38,091 nucleotides of DNA. It comes from Bacillus sp. MM2020_1. GTDB taxonomy: Bacteria > Bacillota > Bacilli > Bacillales > Cytobacillaceae. The stretch is from positions 1 to 38,091 of the forward strand of contig JAANMP010000045.1 in the NCBI GenBank assembly GCA_011250595.1, in the 5' to 3' direction. Every line of letters starts with the position of its first letter. Within the stretch, counting starts at the first letter, position 1. The notes beneath the pieces were generated by a model. It saw only the letters and a program-made list of their open reading frames with translations. It made no database searches and was not told where the DNA came from. Below, in pieces: positions 1-7,554 of this stretch. A program made the translations under genes and the position numbers.

Positions 1-96
1 CGTCCGCCGCTAACCACCGAAGTGGTTCGCTCGACTTGCATGTATTAGGCACGCCGCCAGCGTTCGTCCTGAGCCAGGATCAAACTCTCCAAGAAA
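1..96 (-). rRNA. 16S ribosomal RNA, 5' end only (partial)
   Basis: Read on the minus strand, the sequence contains the universal 16S start AGAGTTTGATCCTGGCTCAG, followed by the conserved GACGAACGCTGGCGGCGTGC and ATGCAAGTCGAGCG blocks. The gene runs off the left edge, so only about 95 nt of roughly 1,550 are present. The mature 5' end is placed near 96 by comparison with other Bacillus 16S genes and is accurate to a few bases. The variable stretch with CACTTCGGTGG is the start of V1. Confidence 0.97.
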
Positions 97-178
97 GTTG
101 ATTAGCTCATTTGTTACGTTGGCTTAGTTTCATTACTGAAACTAATAATTTTTGTTTGTTTGCACGATTTTGTTTGTT

Positions 179-194
179 TAGTTTTCAAAGAACA
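179..194 (-). promoter_or_regulatory. rRNA leader boxA antitermination site
   Basis: On the minus strand TGTTCTTTGAAAACTA matches the Bacillus rrn boxA (TGCTCTTTGAAAACTA) with one difference. It sits in the leader between promoter P2 and the 16S 5' end, where NusB/NusE load to make rRNA transcription resistant to Rho and pausing. A small hairpin (GTTTC/GAAAC, about 122-146) lies between boxA and the mature end. Confidence 0.8.
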
Positions 195-244
195 ATTCTA
201 TTATTCTACTTCGTCAGCCAATCAAGTGATTAGCGACTTTTATT

Positions 245-273
245 ATTTTAACATAACATTTTTTCGATGTCAA
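245..273 (-). promoter_or_regulatory. rrn promoter P2 (sigma-A)
   Basis: On the minus strand the -35 is TTGACA (268-273), then a 17-nt spacer, then the -10 TAAAAT (245-250). This is the promoter nearest the 16S gene. Transcription should start near 238, giving a leader of about 140 nt that contains boxA. Confidence 0.85.
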
Positions 274-326
274 CTTCACCAGAAATAATTTTTCAACTCC
301 GTTATTTCGTTTCAGCGACAAGGAAT

Positions 327-355
327 ATCATACTCCCCCAACAACCATTCGTCAA
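327..355 (-). promoter_or_regulatory. rrn promoter P1 (sigma-A)
   Basis: On the minus strand the -35 is TTGACG (350-355), then a 17-nt spacer, then the -10 TATGAT (327-332). It lies 82 bp upstream of P2. The tandem P1/P2 arrangement is usual for Bacillus rRNA operons. An A/T-rich stretch lies just upstream (362-390), as expected for an UP-like element. Confidence 0.8.
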
Positions 356-529
356 CCCCTTCTTTTCATTTTTTTATAAATTGAATAGCACTATAATGAG
401 GTTATTTGGACTTGCAATAATCATATATAATTACATATCTATAGGAAAAAGATTGAAAATAGGTTTAGATTCCTTTTTAAGGGAAAAACTACTTCTGTAA
501 TTGTGTTAGCAAAAAGGAGATGACCAGAT

Positions 530-667
530 ATGAGTATGTACTTCCAGAAAAAAGAGGATGAAAGTAGTTTAGTTACTCCTGTAGAACAAGAGCAATTGAA
601 TCCATCAGTTTTTGAGGAAAAATCACCTGAATTTGATGTAATCGGAACGGCCTTAAACGATGTTTAA
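530..667 (+). CDS. Small hypothetical protein, 45 aa
   Basis: A 45-codon ORF begins with ATG at 530, preceded by a strong ribosome binding site (AAAAAGGAGATG, 511-522), and ends with TAA immediately before a strong terminator hairpin. That gives a complete gene architecture. The product (starting MSMYFQKKED) is acidic, soluble and has no membrane segment or cysteine. I do not recognise the family. It is transcribed divergently from the rRNA operon, and its promoter must lie in the same 170-bp stretch as P1. A TATAAT at 392-397 is a candidate -10 without a good -35. Confidence 0.6.
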   Translation: MSMYFQKKEDESSLVTPVEQEQLNPSVFEEKSPEFDVIGTALNDV

Positions 668-672
668 TTCAC

Positions 673-725
673 AAAAAAACCCTTTGCAAAAAGAGCAATC
701 CTCTCTTTATGCAAAGGGTTTTTTT
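673..725. terminator. Bidirectional terminator
   Basis: AAAAAAACCCTTTGCA (673-688) pairs with TGCAAAGGGTTTTTTT (710-725) around a 21-nt loop. It has A/T tracts on both sides and serves both the 45-aa gene (plus) and the methyltransferase gene (minus), which converge here. Confidence 0.85.
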
Positions 726-1494
726 ACCTTTTTACTGCCTTTAAAAGGACTGCTTCCCCTTGGAAGGAGTTCACATGATCATCAACAATGGAAACCTTAA
801 ATTTTTCTTTTACTTTTTGGGGTGCCTTGAGGATGTATTCAGTTAATTTATCTTTTTCACGTTCAGGTAAATTCATTCGGTTACACCATGACTCAAACTG
901 AAATGATTTATCAAAACGATGCATTTCAGAAATTTCAAATCCATTCATTTCAAGCATCTTGAGCCATTCACTCTTCTTCCAAGCTCGGAAATGACTGTAA
1001 TCCCGCTGTTTTTCGATCGTATTATAAAAAACATCATAGTCATCTTCTTCCGGAACGACATTATCGTCAAGTAAAAACTGACCGGATGGCTTCAAGACAC
1101 GGTGGACTTCTTTCACAAACGTATCCACATCAGGGAAATGGTGAGGAGCAATCCGACAGGTAACTATATCAAAACTCCAATCAGAAAAAGGCATATTTTC
1201 GGCATCCCCTAATTTAAACACTACATTTTGATGCCCATTACCTAAAATGAATCTTTCTGCTGCTTTTAACATTTCAGGCGTTAAATCCATCGCAATTACT
1301 TTTTTTACAGTACTGGCAAACGCATTGGCGGTATGTCCGCCCCCGGTTGCAACGTCCAGTAGTACCTCTTCTCCGGTCATCGTTGCCATTTCCAAAAGCT
1401 TTAATAAGTCATTCCCTTTTTTGTGGATTGGACTACTAACATAGGAATCTGCACTTTTTCCAAACTGCTTTTGAACATCCTTCTTGATATCCAT
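724..1494 (-). CDS. Class I SAM-dependent methyltransferase (UbiE/COQ5-like fold)
   Basis: The 256-aa product has the Rossmann methyltransferase signature: motif I LLDVATGGGHTA (about residues 45-56), an acidic end of strand 2 (VIAMDLTPEM), the motif II region KLGDAENMPFSDWSFDIV, and a post-motif EVHRVLKPSGQFLLDD. The start is a clear ATG with GGGGAGGAA six bases upstream. It resembles the YcgJ/YxbB-type methyltransferases of Bacillus, whose substrates are unknown; the sequence alone does not reveal the acceptor. It is a single gene ending in the shared terminator at 673-725. A second, unrelated methyltransferase of similar size is at 35193. The family is certain, the substrate unknown. Confidence 0.9.
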   Translation of the reverse strand: MDIKKDVQKQFGKSADSYVSSPIHKKGNDLLKLLEMATMTGEEVLLDVATGGGHTANAFASTVKKVIAMDLTPEMLKAAERFILGNGHQNVVFKLGDAENMPFSDWSFDIVTCRIAPHHFPDVDTFVKEVHRVLKPSGQFLLDDNVVPEEDDYDVFYNTIEKQRDYSHFRAWKKSEWLKMLEMNGFEISEMHRFDKSFQFESWCNRMNLPEREKDKLTEYILKAPQKVKEKFKVSIVDDHVNSFQGEAVLLKAVKR

Positions 1495-1602
1495 ATCATT
1501 TCCTCCCCGAATACCTCTTTATATTTACTATAATAGAAATTCTTTATAAAGAAAATGACATGTATTTTATAATTTGTCATAAGAAAAACTAATGGATTGA
1601 AA

Positions 1603-2355
1603 TTAATTGATTTCAAGTACCACCGGACAATGATCACTCCCCATCACATTGCAATGAATATCTGCATTTATAAGGCGATCCCGCAATTTTTCGGAGACAA
1701 TAAAGTAATCGATTCGCCAGCCTATATTCCTTTCCCGAACTTTAGCCATGTATGACCACCAACTATAAGCACCAACCTGTTCCGGATAAAAATGACGATA
1801 GCTGTCAACGAAGCCCTCTGCAAGTAATGAGGTCATTTTCCCGCGTTCTTCGTCCGTAAACCCGGAATTTCCTACATTAGATTTTGGATTCCGAAGGTCA
1901 ATTTCCTGATGGGCGACATTCAAATCTCCGCATAAGATAACAGGTTTCAGGTCATCTAATTCTTTCAAATGCTGAAGGATATGGTCCTCCCAATCCAAAC
2001 GGTAATTGATTCTCGCTAAATCTCTTTGTGAATTAGGGGTATAGACATTGACTAGGAAAAAATCGTCAAACTCTAAAGTAAGAATTCGTCCTTCCTCTTC
2101 ACTCTCGTCTGTTCCTACGCCATATCGAACAGATAGAGGCTTGTTCTTAGTAAATACAGCGGTACCGGAATAGCCTTTCTTCAACGCATAATTCCAGTAT
2201 TGATAATATCCTTCTAACTCAAGACTAATTTGCCCTTCTTGCAGCTTAGTTTCTTGCACACAGAAAATATCTGCATCCACTGTTTGAAAGTATTCCAAAA
2301 ACCCCTTTTTAACGCATGCCCTAAGGCCATTGACATTCCAAGAGACTAATTTCAT
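1603..2355 (-). CDS. exoA: Exodeoxyribonuclease III / AP endonuclease (ExoA)
   Basis: A 250-aa member of the Xth/ExoA class of the EEP nuclease superfamily, which cuts at abasic sites and removes 3' blocking groups in base excision repair. Catalytic motifs are intact: SWNVNGLRA (residues 5-13), QETKL with metal-binding Glu35, VYTPNSQ, GDLNVAH with Asp144 and Asn146, and the C-terminal GSDHCPV with Asp241-His242. The length equals that of B. subtilis ExoA. It appears monocistronic; the next gene downstream on this strand begins 109 bp away. A uracil/thymine glycosylase (mug, 7553) that makes the abasic sites ExoA processes lies 5 kb away. Confidence 0.96.
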   Translation of the reverse strand: MKLVSWNVNGLRACVKKGFLEYFQTVDADIFCVQETKLQEGQISLELEGYYQYWNYALKKGYSGTAVFTKNKPLSVRYGVGTDESEEEGRILTLEFDDFFLVNVYTPNSQRDLARINYRLDWEDHILQHLKELDDLKPVILCGDLNVAHQEIDLRNPKSNVGNSGFTDEERGKMTSLLAEGFVDSYRHFYPEQVGAYSWWSYMAKVRERNIGWRIDYFIVSEKLRDRLINADIHCNVMGSDHCPVVLEIN

Positions 2356-2461
2356 TTTATCTATTCCTTCTCCCTTGCTTAAGCTTATTTACTTATATTT
2401 GATAGGTGACATTTTATCAGTTAAAGCGGATGAGTAAAAGTAATATGAAAATTTCACAAAG

Positions 2462-2488
2462 AAAAAAGGCAGTTAGCTGCCTTTTTTG
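2462..2488 (-). terminator. Terminator overlapping the end of the deacetylase-like gene
   Basis: AAAAAAGGCAG/CTGCCTTTTTT with a 4-nt TTAG loop. The loop contains the stop codon of the gene at 2473, and the minus-strand U-tract follows immediately. Confidence 0.85.
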
Positions 2489-3273
2489 AAGGGGATAAAA
2501 TACTTTTCTGATACCTTGTCGGAAAACAGTTTAGAAGCTGGGACTATTTTTATATTTCGTTTATTGAATTCGTCTATTGCTTGAAAGACCCCAATCGAAC
2601 ATACCTTCCCAGTTACCCCGACATGCCCTATTGCAATTCCCGTGCCTTTAATTTCTGTAATCTTAGCCAGTCTTATCATTTGGTTTCGAACATGCGCTGA
2701 CGAGGATATATCGTCTAAAAACACATCTCTTTTTAAAATGGGGACGCCCAGTTCTTCAGCTATTTTCGGAAATTTTGTATTTGGACTTGTTGCACTATCG
2801 ATTATAAATAATCTTCTTTCCTTTGCAACTTCAACGATTGCACGAACTATTTGTTCATTTTCAACAGCCAGGGAGCCCATATGGTTATTTATGCCTACCG
2901 CATACGGAACATCTTTAATCGCATCCTCGACAATTTGCCTTACTTCTGCAGGTGAAAGATCATTCGTGATGGGTCTTGGCCCGAGCCATGATCTTTTTCC
3001 TCTTTTCGGTTCCATTGATAAATGAATCATCACTTCGATCCCGTATTTATGAGCCCATTTTGCATGTTCTTTTGTGTGTTCTGTAAACGGCATAACTGCC
3101 GCAGTAATCGGTATGTCCCCTTCGAGAAAGTCCCGTACTCCACCCGTACCACCCCCGAAATCATCAATGATAACCGCTGCCTTTAATTCTTTGGATTCCA
3201 TTTTTTCGGCTGAAGTCGGTTGTTGAAAAGTAAATATTATTAACGGAACAAGGATAAACACAAATTTTTTCAT
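2473..3273 (-). CDS. Secreted divergent polysaccharide deacetylase family protein
   Basis: The 266-aa product belongs to the divergent polysaccharide deacetylase family (PF04748, YibQ-like) in the glycoside hydrolase/deacetylase superfamily. It begins with a signal peptide (MKKFVFILVPLIIF, likely cleavage after PTSA at about residue 22), so it acts outside the membrane. The superfamily metal-site region AAVIIDDFGG is followed by AAVMPF, HLSMEP and the GINNHMGS motif, all recognisable. The start at 3273 is chosen because GGGGGTC lies just upstream and the signal peptide begins there; an in-frame ATG 14 codons earlier has no ribosome binding site. The true substrate of this family is not well established. 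It ends in its own terminator. Confidence 0.88.
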   Translation of the reverse strand: MKKFVFILVPLIIFTFQQPTSAEKMESKELKAAVIIDDFGGGTGGVRDFLEGDIPITAAVMPFTEHTKEHAKWAHKYGIEVMIHLSMEPKRGKRSWLGPRPITNDLSPAEVRQIVEDAIKDVPYAVGINNHMGSLAVENEQIVRAIVEVAKERRLFIIDSATSPNTKFPKIAEELGVPILKRDVFLDDISSSAHVRNQMIRLAKITEIKGTGIAIGHVGVTGKVCSIGVFQAIDEFNKRNIKIVPASKLFSDKVSEKYFIPFKKGS

Positions 3274-3332
3274 AAATGACCCCCAATATAGATTTTTGAG
3301 GTTAATTTGCCCCATCCGATCATAAATTAGAC

Positions 3333-3360
3333 AAAAAAAAGAGAGCTGTAATAGCCCTCC
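3333..3360 (-). terminator. Terminator of ppiB
   Basis: On the minus strand GAGGGCT-ATTAC-AGCTCTC forms a hairpin with one G-T pair, followed by eight T residues. It lies 10 bp past the ppiB stop codon. Confidence 0.85.
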
Positions 3361-3369
3361 TTGAGTTAC

Positions 3370-3810
3370 CTATTCAGCATCAAATACTTTTACTTCTTTC
3401 ATTTTGTCACCATTTCTCATATTAAGTGCAGTTTCTAGACCTGAAGTAACTTGTCCAAAAACAGTATGAACACCATTTAAATGAGGCTGTGGCTCATGAA
3501 CAATAAAGAACTGAGATGAGCCTGTATCTTTACCTGCGTGAGCCATTGATAAAGAACCTGCTACATGCTTATGAGGATTTCCTTGAGTTTCACATTTAAT
3601 AGTTGTTCCACTACCACCCATTCCTGTGCCAGTAGGATCTCCCCCTTGTGATACAAAGCCTGGGATTACTCTGTGAAAAATAACTCCATCATAAAAGCCC
3701 TCATTAGCCAATTTCTCAAAGTTAGCTACTGTATTAGGCGCTTCATTCGGGTAGAATTCAAGCTCCATTTTCTCTCCATTTTCCATTACTATGTATCCTT
3801 TTTTAGCCAT
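3370..3810 (-). CDS. ppiB: Peptidyl-prolyl cis-trans isomerase, cyclophilin type
   Basis: A 146-aa cytoplasmic cyclophilin that catalyses proline isomerisation during folding. Core motifs are intact: [11 protein letters not shown] with the catalytic Arg, [23 protein letters not shown], and [12 protein letters not shown]. In the last of these the cyclosporin-binding Trp of eukaryotic enzymes is His, as is common in bacterial PpiB. The start MAKKGY at 3810 is supported by AAAGGAGTG eight bases upstream; the frame stays open 14 codons further without a ribosome binding site. A minus-strand TATGAT about 40 bp upstream is a plausible -10. It is monocistronic, with its own terminator at 3333-3360. 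Confidence 0.96.
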   Translation of the reverse strand: MAKKGYIVMENGEKMELEFYPNEAPNTVANFEKLANEGFYDGVIFHRVIPGFVSQGGDPTGTGMGGSGTTIKCETQGNPHKHVAGSLSMAHAGKDTGSSQFFIVHEPQPHLNGVHTVFGQVTSGLETALNMRNGDKMKEVKVFDAE

Positions 3811-3921
3811 TAGAAAACACTCCTTTATGTAAAAATCATTTTTATCATACACTTTTCATTGAAGAAAAGAAAGTTTAGGAACCCATTTTTCATCTATTGG
3901 TTATTTTTCTCCTATGGTTGT

Positions 3922-3938
3922 GGTACTATAATAGTACC
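3922..3938. promoter_or_regulatory. 17-bp palindrome overlapping a -10 element
   Basis: GGTACTATAATAGTACC is an inverted repeat (GGTACTAT/ATAGTACC around one central base) that encloses a perfect -10 hexamer, TATAAT (3927-3932), reading on the plus strand. No good -35 is present: TTTTTC lies at the 17-bp position. The palindrome could be an operator that blocks the promoter of the small RNA candidate directly downstream. Confidence 0.4.
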
Positions 3939-4048
3939 CCTTCCGAACATTCGCTTGTTGCGGGACACTTAACCACTGTACGGACGGAAGGGGCAAGGTG
4001 TAACTTAGGTTACATCGCAAAAGCCGAGATGTGAGTCTCGGCTTTTTG
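3938..4048 (+). ncRNA. Candidate standalone structured small RNA, about 110 nt
   Basis: Directly after the TATAAT at 3927-3932 comes a strongly structured stretch with no coding capacity. CCCCTTCCG (3937-3945) pairs perfectly with CGGAAGGGG (3985-3993), then GTGTAAC/GTTACAT makes a second hairpin (about 3998-4013), and a Rho-independent terminator (AAAAGCCGAGA/TCTCGGCTTTTT) ends the unit. The next plus-strand gene is 1.6 kb away, so this is unlikely to be a riboswitch leader. I do not recognise it as 6S, SRP, tmRNA, RNase P or a known riboswitch. Promoter, stem and terminator are seen; that it is a functional RNA is inferred. Confidence 0.45.
4018..4047. terminator. Terminator between the small RNA candidate and the CBO0543-like gene
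   Basis: AAAAGCCGAGA-TGTGAG-TCTCGGCTTTTT is a strong GC-rich stem with a T-tract on the plus strand and a shorter one on the minus strand. It can end the plus-strand small RNA and also the minus-strand gene whose stop codon is at 4053. Confidence 0.85.
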
Positions 4049-4052
4049 TATG

Positions 4053-4505
4053 TTAACCTATTCGTTTTTTCATCCAAGTGTAAAATAAATAAATCAACGT
4101 TAAAAATAATAGATATCCAATAAACGTATAGAGGTGTTTCCAGTTCGCGGTATGCTCAAACCACCCCATCACTTCAGCAAACTTTTCAAAAATAGGCATC
4201 AAAAGGCTAATAAATAAGATAAGGCCCACTTTCCCCCAGCGATTAACCTGGTTCATCGCCTGAAGAAAGATGAAAACCGACACAGGCAGAACCCCAAGTG
4301 TAAAGGCAATATTGATGGAGAAAGTATCCTTCATCGGCCTTATTGGGAATCGATAAATATCTTTCCCTACCAAAAAAAGGTCTAAATACGTAGCCAGCAA
4401 GGTAGCTAAAAAAACTGCGGTAAGTGAAGGGTTAATCCAAAATCGATATCGCTTTTTTGGCGATCGCTGCGAGTTCGAGTCTTTCCAGTGTTTTACAGTA
4501 TTCAT
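4053..4505 (-). CDS. CBO0543-like membrane protein, unknown function
   Basis: The 150-aa product has four predicted membrane segments: about residues 26-46 (FLATLLATYLDLFLV), 62-82 (INIAFTLGVLPVSVFIFL), 94-113 and 128-146. It has a charged N-terminus and a basic C-terminus (MKKRIG), and resembles the CBO0543 family of small Bacillus/Clostridium membrane proteins, which has no known function. The start at 4505 is chosen for GGGGAG seven bases upstream; two earlier in-frame ATGs (4532 region) lack a site. The 5' end overlaps the 3' end of the DUF2515 gene by 74 bp, so the two are probably co-transcribed and translationally coupled. Confidence 0.75.
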   Translation of the reverse strand: MNTVKHWKDSNSQRSPKKRYRFWINPSLTAVFLATLLATYLDLFLVGKDIYRFPIRPMKDTFSINIAFTLGVLPVSVFIFLQAMNQVNRWGKVGLILFISLLMPIFEKFAEVMGWFEHTANWKHLYTFIGYLLFLTLIYLFYTWMKKRIG

Positions 4506-5637
4506 TTCTAATCTCCCCGTCAATTTTTTCATTGTCATCCATTAAATATTCAACAACGCGATGATCTTCAAACCAATCCCCTTTTTCGGCTTCCGACTGA
4601 CTCATATTCTTCCAAGCATTTTCAAGGACCGGACTATAAATTCTTCTTGCTCGCGGCCTCAGCTGACAGGCTTTTAAACGCGTTTGGTAGGCAAAGCCGG
4701 GAATTCCTTCGTTGACGTTATTAAAAATATGTGGCCAGTAATCCTTCCTTGAGCCCGTATGCGGCTGTGTTATTGCCCACTCCAACACTTGTTTTAGACG
4801 CTCCTTGTTTTTAAAAAGGACATCATATAATCTTTTTCCAAGTAAAATCCGTTCATTCAATGATTCAAACTGATGAAGTGTTTGTCCGGCAAGGTTTTTT
4901 TTTCCAAAAGGAAAGAGGATATGGTTAAAAGAAAGCAAATCCTGGAGGATAAATTCGAGTTTATTTATCACCCCTTTTTGGTAAATAGGATTTTGGACCA
5001 CTCGCTTTTCCAAATAACTTTGTTCATTAATAATCAGCGCGATGGCGAGGATGTAGGTTTCTTGATTGCTCCAAAAGTGATTCCAAATCGTTTCCATAAA
5101 GGTTGAAATGTTTAGATACGAACATAAATGAAACAGCGGTTTATTTTGCTTTAGGCTTTCCCTGTACAACAAGAATTGCGGGTAGACATCTTGAAAGATC
5201 AACCAATTCCCACGCTCCAAAAAGGCAAAAAAGATATCTCTTTCTTTTTTTGAAAGTAAGCGGGTAAGTAATTCGCCTTTAAGGTCCGTCATATTCCAAC
5301 CGCCATTCCGTGAGACCATATGCCCGAGAAAAGCCCAATGGATTTCCGGATGGTGAAGGTAAAATTCAAGGTAGGCCTTTGTTCTTGTTACATTATTTAA
5401 GTTATGTTCCTTTGTCTCCATTTTTATTTGTTCTAAAAGTGCCCCTTCACTTTTTGTAATCAATGGCGGCAAATATGATTGTTTGCTTTTCTTCTTTAAT
5501 TCGTCTCTAATCAATTCAAGTGGTGACTTCTCGCGATTTCTCGTAAAAAATATGGCACATGGCCTCCTTTCGTAATTCTCCTTCCACCATTGGAATATGT
5601 ATGAATGAGAATAATTTTCCGGGAGAGGAATGAGCAC
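4432..5637 (-). CDS. DUF2515 (YppC-like) protein, N-terminal start uncertain
   Basis: The product (up to 401 aa) contains the DUF2515 signature: NNVTRTKAYLEFYLHHPEIH, then HMVSRNGGWNMTDLKGE, then ERGNWLIFQDVYPQFLLY. Similar proteins such as B. subtilis YppC are cytoplasmic and of unknown function. The longest frame starts at a GTG (5637) with no ribosome binding site and only 6 bp from the divergent sqhC start. A near-perfect AAAGGAGG is at 5563-5570, but the ATG after it (5560) is in another frame and is separated from the main frame by a run of six T (5545-5550); losing one T would join them. The true start is therefore unresolved, and the first 25 residues or so are doubtful. The family call is sound. 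Confidence 0.8.
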   Translation of the reverse strand: MLIPLPENYSHSYIFQWWKENYERRPCAIFFTRNREKSPLELIRDELKKKSKQSYLPPLITKSEGALLEQIKMETKEHNLNNVTRTKAYLEFYLHHPEIHWAFLGHMVSRNGGWNMTDLKGELLTRLLSKKERDIFFAFLERGNWLIFQDVYPQFLLYRESLKQNKPLFHLCSYLNISTFMETIWNHFWSNQETYILAIALIINEQSYLEKRVVQNPIYQKGVINKLEFILQDLLSFNHILFPFGKKNLAGQTLHQFESLNERILLGKRLYDVLFKNKERLKQVLEWAITQPHTGSRKDYWPHIFNNVNEGIPGFAYQTRLKACQLRPRARRIYSPVLENAWKNMSQSEAEKGDWFEDHRVVEYLMDDNEKIDGEIRNEYCKTLERLELAAIAKKAISILD

Positions 5638-5643
5638 TTAACT

Positions 5644-7506
5644 ATGATTAATACAAAAAAGGGCATCGATTGGATTATTGAAAGGCTACGGAAAGACCAA
5701 TCTCCCGACGGTTCTTGGAATTACCCCTTTGAAACAGGGCTGTCAACCGATGCTTATATGATCATTTTATTGCGGACATTGGAATTAAATGATGAAGAAT
5801 TAATTCAAGGCTTGGTTTCAAGGATCTTAAGTAAGCAAGAAAAAAACGGGGCATGGAAACTTTATTATGATGAAGGCGATGGAAACTTGAGTGCGACCGT
5901 GGAAGCTTATTACGCTTTGTTGTATTCGGGATATGCAAAGAAAGATGACAAACGCTTGCGTGCAGCAAAAAAGTTTATTTTATCCAAAGGGGGCTTAGAA
6001 GAAGTTAGTATATTTACAAAAGTGATGCTTTCTTTAACGGGTCAATATATTTGGCCGGATTTCTCCCCTCTCCCGATTGAATTCATACTCTTGCCACACT
6101 ACTTTCCGATTAATTTCTACTCTTTTTCCGTCTTTGGCCGAGCCAATCTTACTCCAATTATTCTTCTTGCCGACAAGAAGTTTTTTATTAAGACAAAGAA
6201 TAGCCCTAATCTTTCCGAACTGCATTTACACCGTAATCAGGATAATTCTTGGCTTCGTTCTTCTGAATATCGCTCCTTATTTTCATTTATTGAGGATGGA
6301 GTGAAAAGGTTAATGGGCTTACCTGAGCAGCTTCATCAGCTAGCAATTGAACGGGCCAAAAAGTATATACTCGACCACCTTGAGCCGGATGGCACCTTTT
6401 ATAGTTCCTTCAGCAGTACCTTTTTAATGATCTTTGCCCTACTATCATTAGGGTATAAGAAAACGGATCCTATCATTACAAAAGCCCTGAATGGATTGTT
6501 TGCGATGAAATGTGAAATCAACGGATACCCCCATATGCAGTATACAACGGCAAATGTCTGGAATACTTCGTTGATTGGATATTCCCTTCAGGGCGCTGGG
6601 GTTTCAACAGACGATCCCATGGTCAAGAAAGCCAATCGTTATCTGCTAGACCAACAACAGCATAAATTCGGTGATTGGGTCATCCATAATCCAAAGACCT
6701 TGCCGGGAGGGTGGGGGTTTTCCGAGATAAATACAATGAATCCTGATATCGATGATACAACTGCCTCACTACGCTCGATCTCTAGAATTGTTTCGCATGA
6801 AAGACATAACTGGGACCGAGGTCTGGAGTGGCTTTTGTCGATGCAAAATGACGATGGCGGCTGGGCGGCGTTTGAAAAAAACACCGATACAAAGCTATTC
6901 GAATTCCTCCCCCTTGAAAAAGGAGAATTTTTGCTGACAGATCCCTCCTGTGCAGATATTACAGGACGGACCCTGGAATTTTTGGGGAATTATACAAATT
7001 TATCAAGCGACCACAAGGCCATCCAAAGAGGTGTCAACTGGCTGTTGAGAAATCAAATGAAGGACGGTTCTTGGTATGGAAGATGGGGTATTTGTTATTT
7101 ATACGGAACTTGGGGCGCCATTACCGGTTTATTAGCTTCAGGGATTCCAGCTGGTCATTCGGCCATTCAAAAGGCAGTAAAATGGATACATGCAATTCAA
7201 AATGAGGATGGCGGCTGGGGAGAGTCATGCCATAGCGATAGTAAAAAAAACTACGTGCCATTACAAGCAAGTACCTTAACGCATACGGGCTGGGCACTCG
7301 ATACCCTGATATCCACTTCAGAGGAGCCCTCTTCCCAAATTCGAAAAGGAATAACCTATTTATTAGATTCACTTGAAAAAGAAGATTGGACCACTGCTTA
7401 TCCAAAGGGTCAAGGAATGGCTGGTGCTTTTTACATTCACTATCACAGTTATCGATACATTTACCCACTCATCGCTCTATCCCACTATCAAAAAAAGTTC
7501 GGGTAG
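5644..7506 (+). CDS. sqhC: Squalene-hopene/sporulenol-type triterpene cyclase
   Basis: The 620-aa product is a class II terpene cyclase of the squalene-hopene cyclase family, closest in layout to B. subtilis SqhC, which cyclises tetraprenyl-beta-curcumene to sporulenol in spores. The protonating motif is DIDDT at residues 368-372. Repeated QW-type motifs are visible (DGSWNYPFE, QNDDGGWAAFE, DGSWYGRWG, QNEDGGWGES), as is the C-terminal AFYIHYHSYRYIYPLIAL. The enzyme is expected to be monotopic on the membrane. The start is ATG 5644; GGGAGAGG lies 15 bases upstream, which is long, and a three-codon mini-ORF (ATG AGC ACT TAA) sits between them. An upstream ATG at 5605 is possible but has no site. 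A strong terminator follows. Confidence 0.92.
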   Translation: MINTKKGIDWIIERLRKDQSPDGSWNYPFETGLSTDAYMIILLRTLELNDEELIQGLVSRILSKQEKNGAWKLYYDEGDGNLSATVEAYYALLYSGYAKKDDKRLRAAKKFILSKGGLEEVSIFTKVMLSLTGQYIWPDFSPLPIEFILLPHYFPINFYSFSVFGRANLTPIILLADKKFFIKTKNSPNLSELHLHRNQDNSWLRSSEYRSLFSFIEDGVKRLMGLPEQLHQLAIERAKKYILDHLEPDGTFYSSFSSTFLMIFALLSLGYKKTDPIITKALNGLFAMKCEINGYPHMQYTTANVWNTSLIGYSLQGAGVSTDDPMVKKANRYLLDQQQHKFGDWVIHNPKTLPGGWGFSEINTMNPDIDDTTASLRSISRIVSHERHNWDRGLEWLLSMQNDDGGWAAFEKNTDTKLFEFLPLEKGEFLLTDPSCADITGRTLEFLGNYTNLSSDHKAIQRGVNWLLRNQMKDGSWYGRWGICYLYGTWGAITGLLASGIPAGHSAIQKAVKWIHAIQNEDGGWGESCHSDSKKNYVPLQASTLTHTGWALDTLISTSEEPSSQIRKGITYLLDSLEKEDWTTAYPKGQGMAGAFYIHYHSYRYIYPLIALSHYQKKFG

Positions 7507-7513
7507 AAAATAT

Positions 7514-7554
7514 AAAACATCGACGGCAACTGTGTATGTACCGTCGATGTTTTT
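7514..7554. terminator. Bidirectional terminator between sqhC and mug
   Basis: AAAACATCGACGG (7514-7526) pairs with CCGTCGATGTTTTT (7541-7554) around a 14-nt loop. A/T tracts flank both sides of this convergent gene pair, and the end of mug lies within it. Confidence 0.9.

Noticed and set aside
267..500. 77-codon plus-strand frame across the rRNA promoter region
   Set aside because: It lies over rrn P1 and P2, has no ribosome binding site and a low-complexity product; the real small gene starts at 530.
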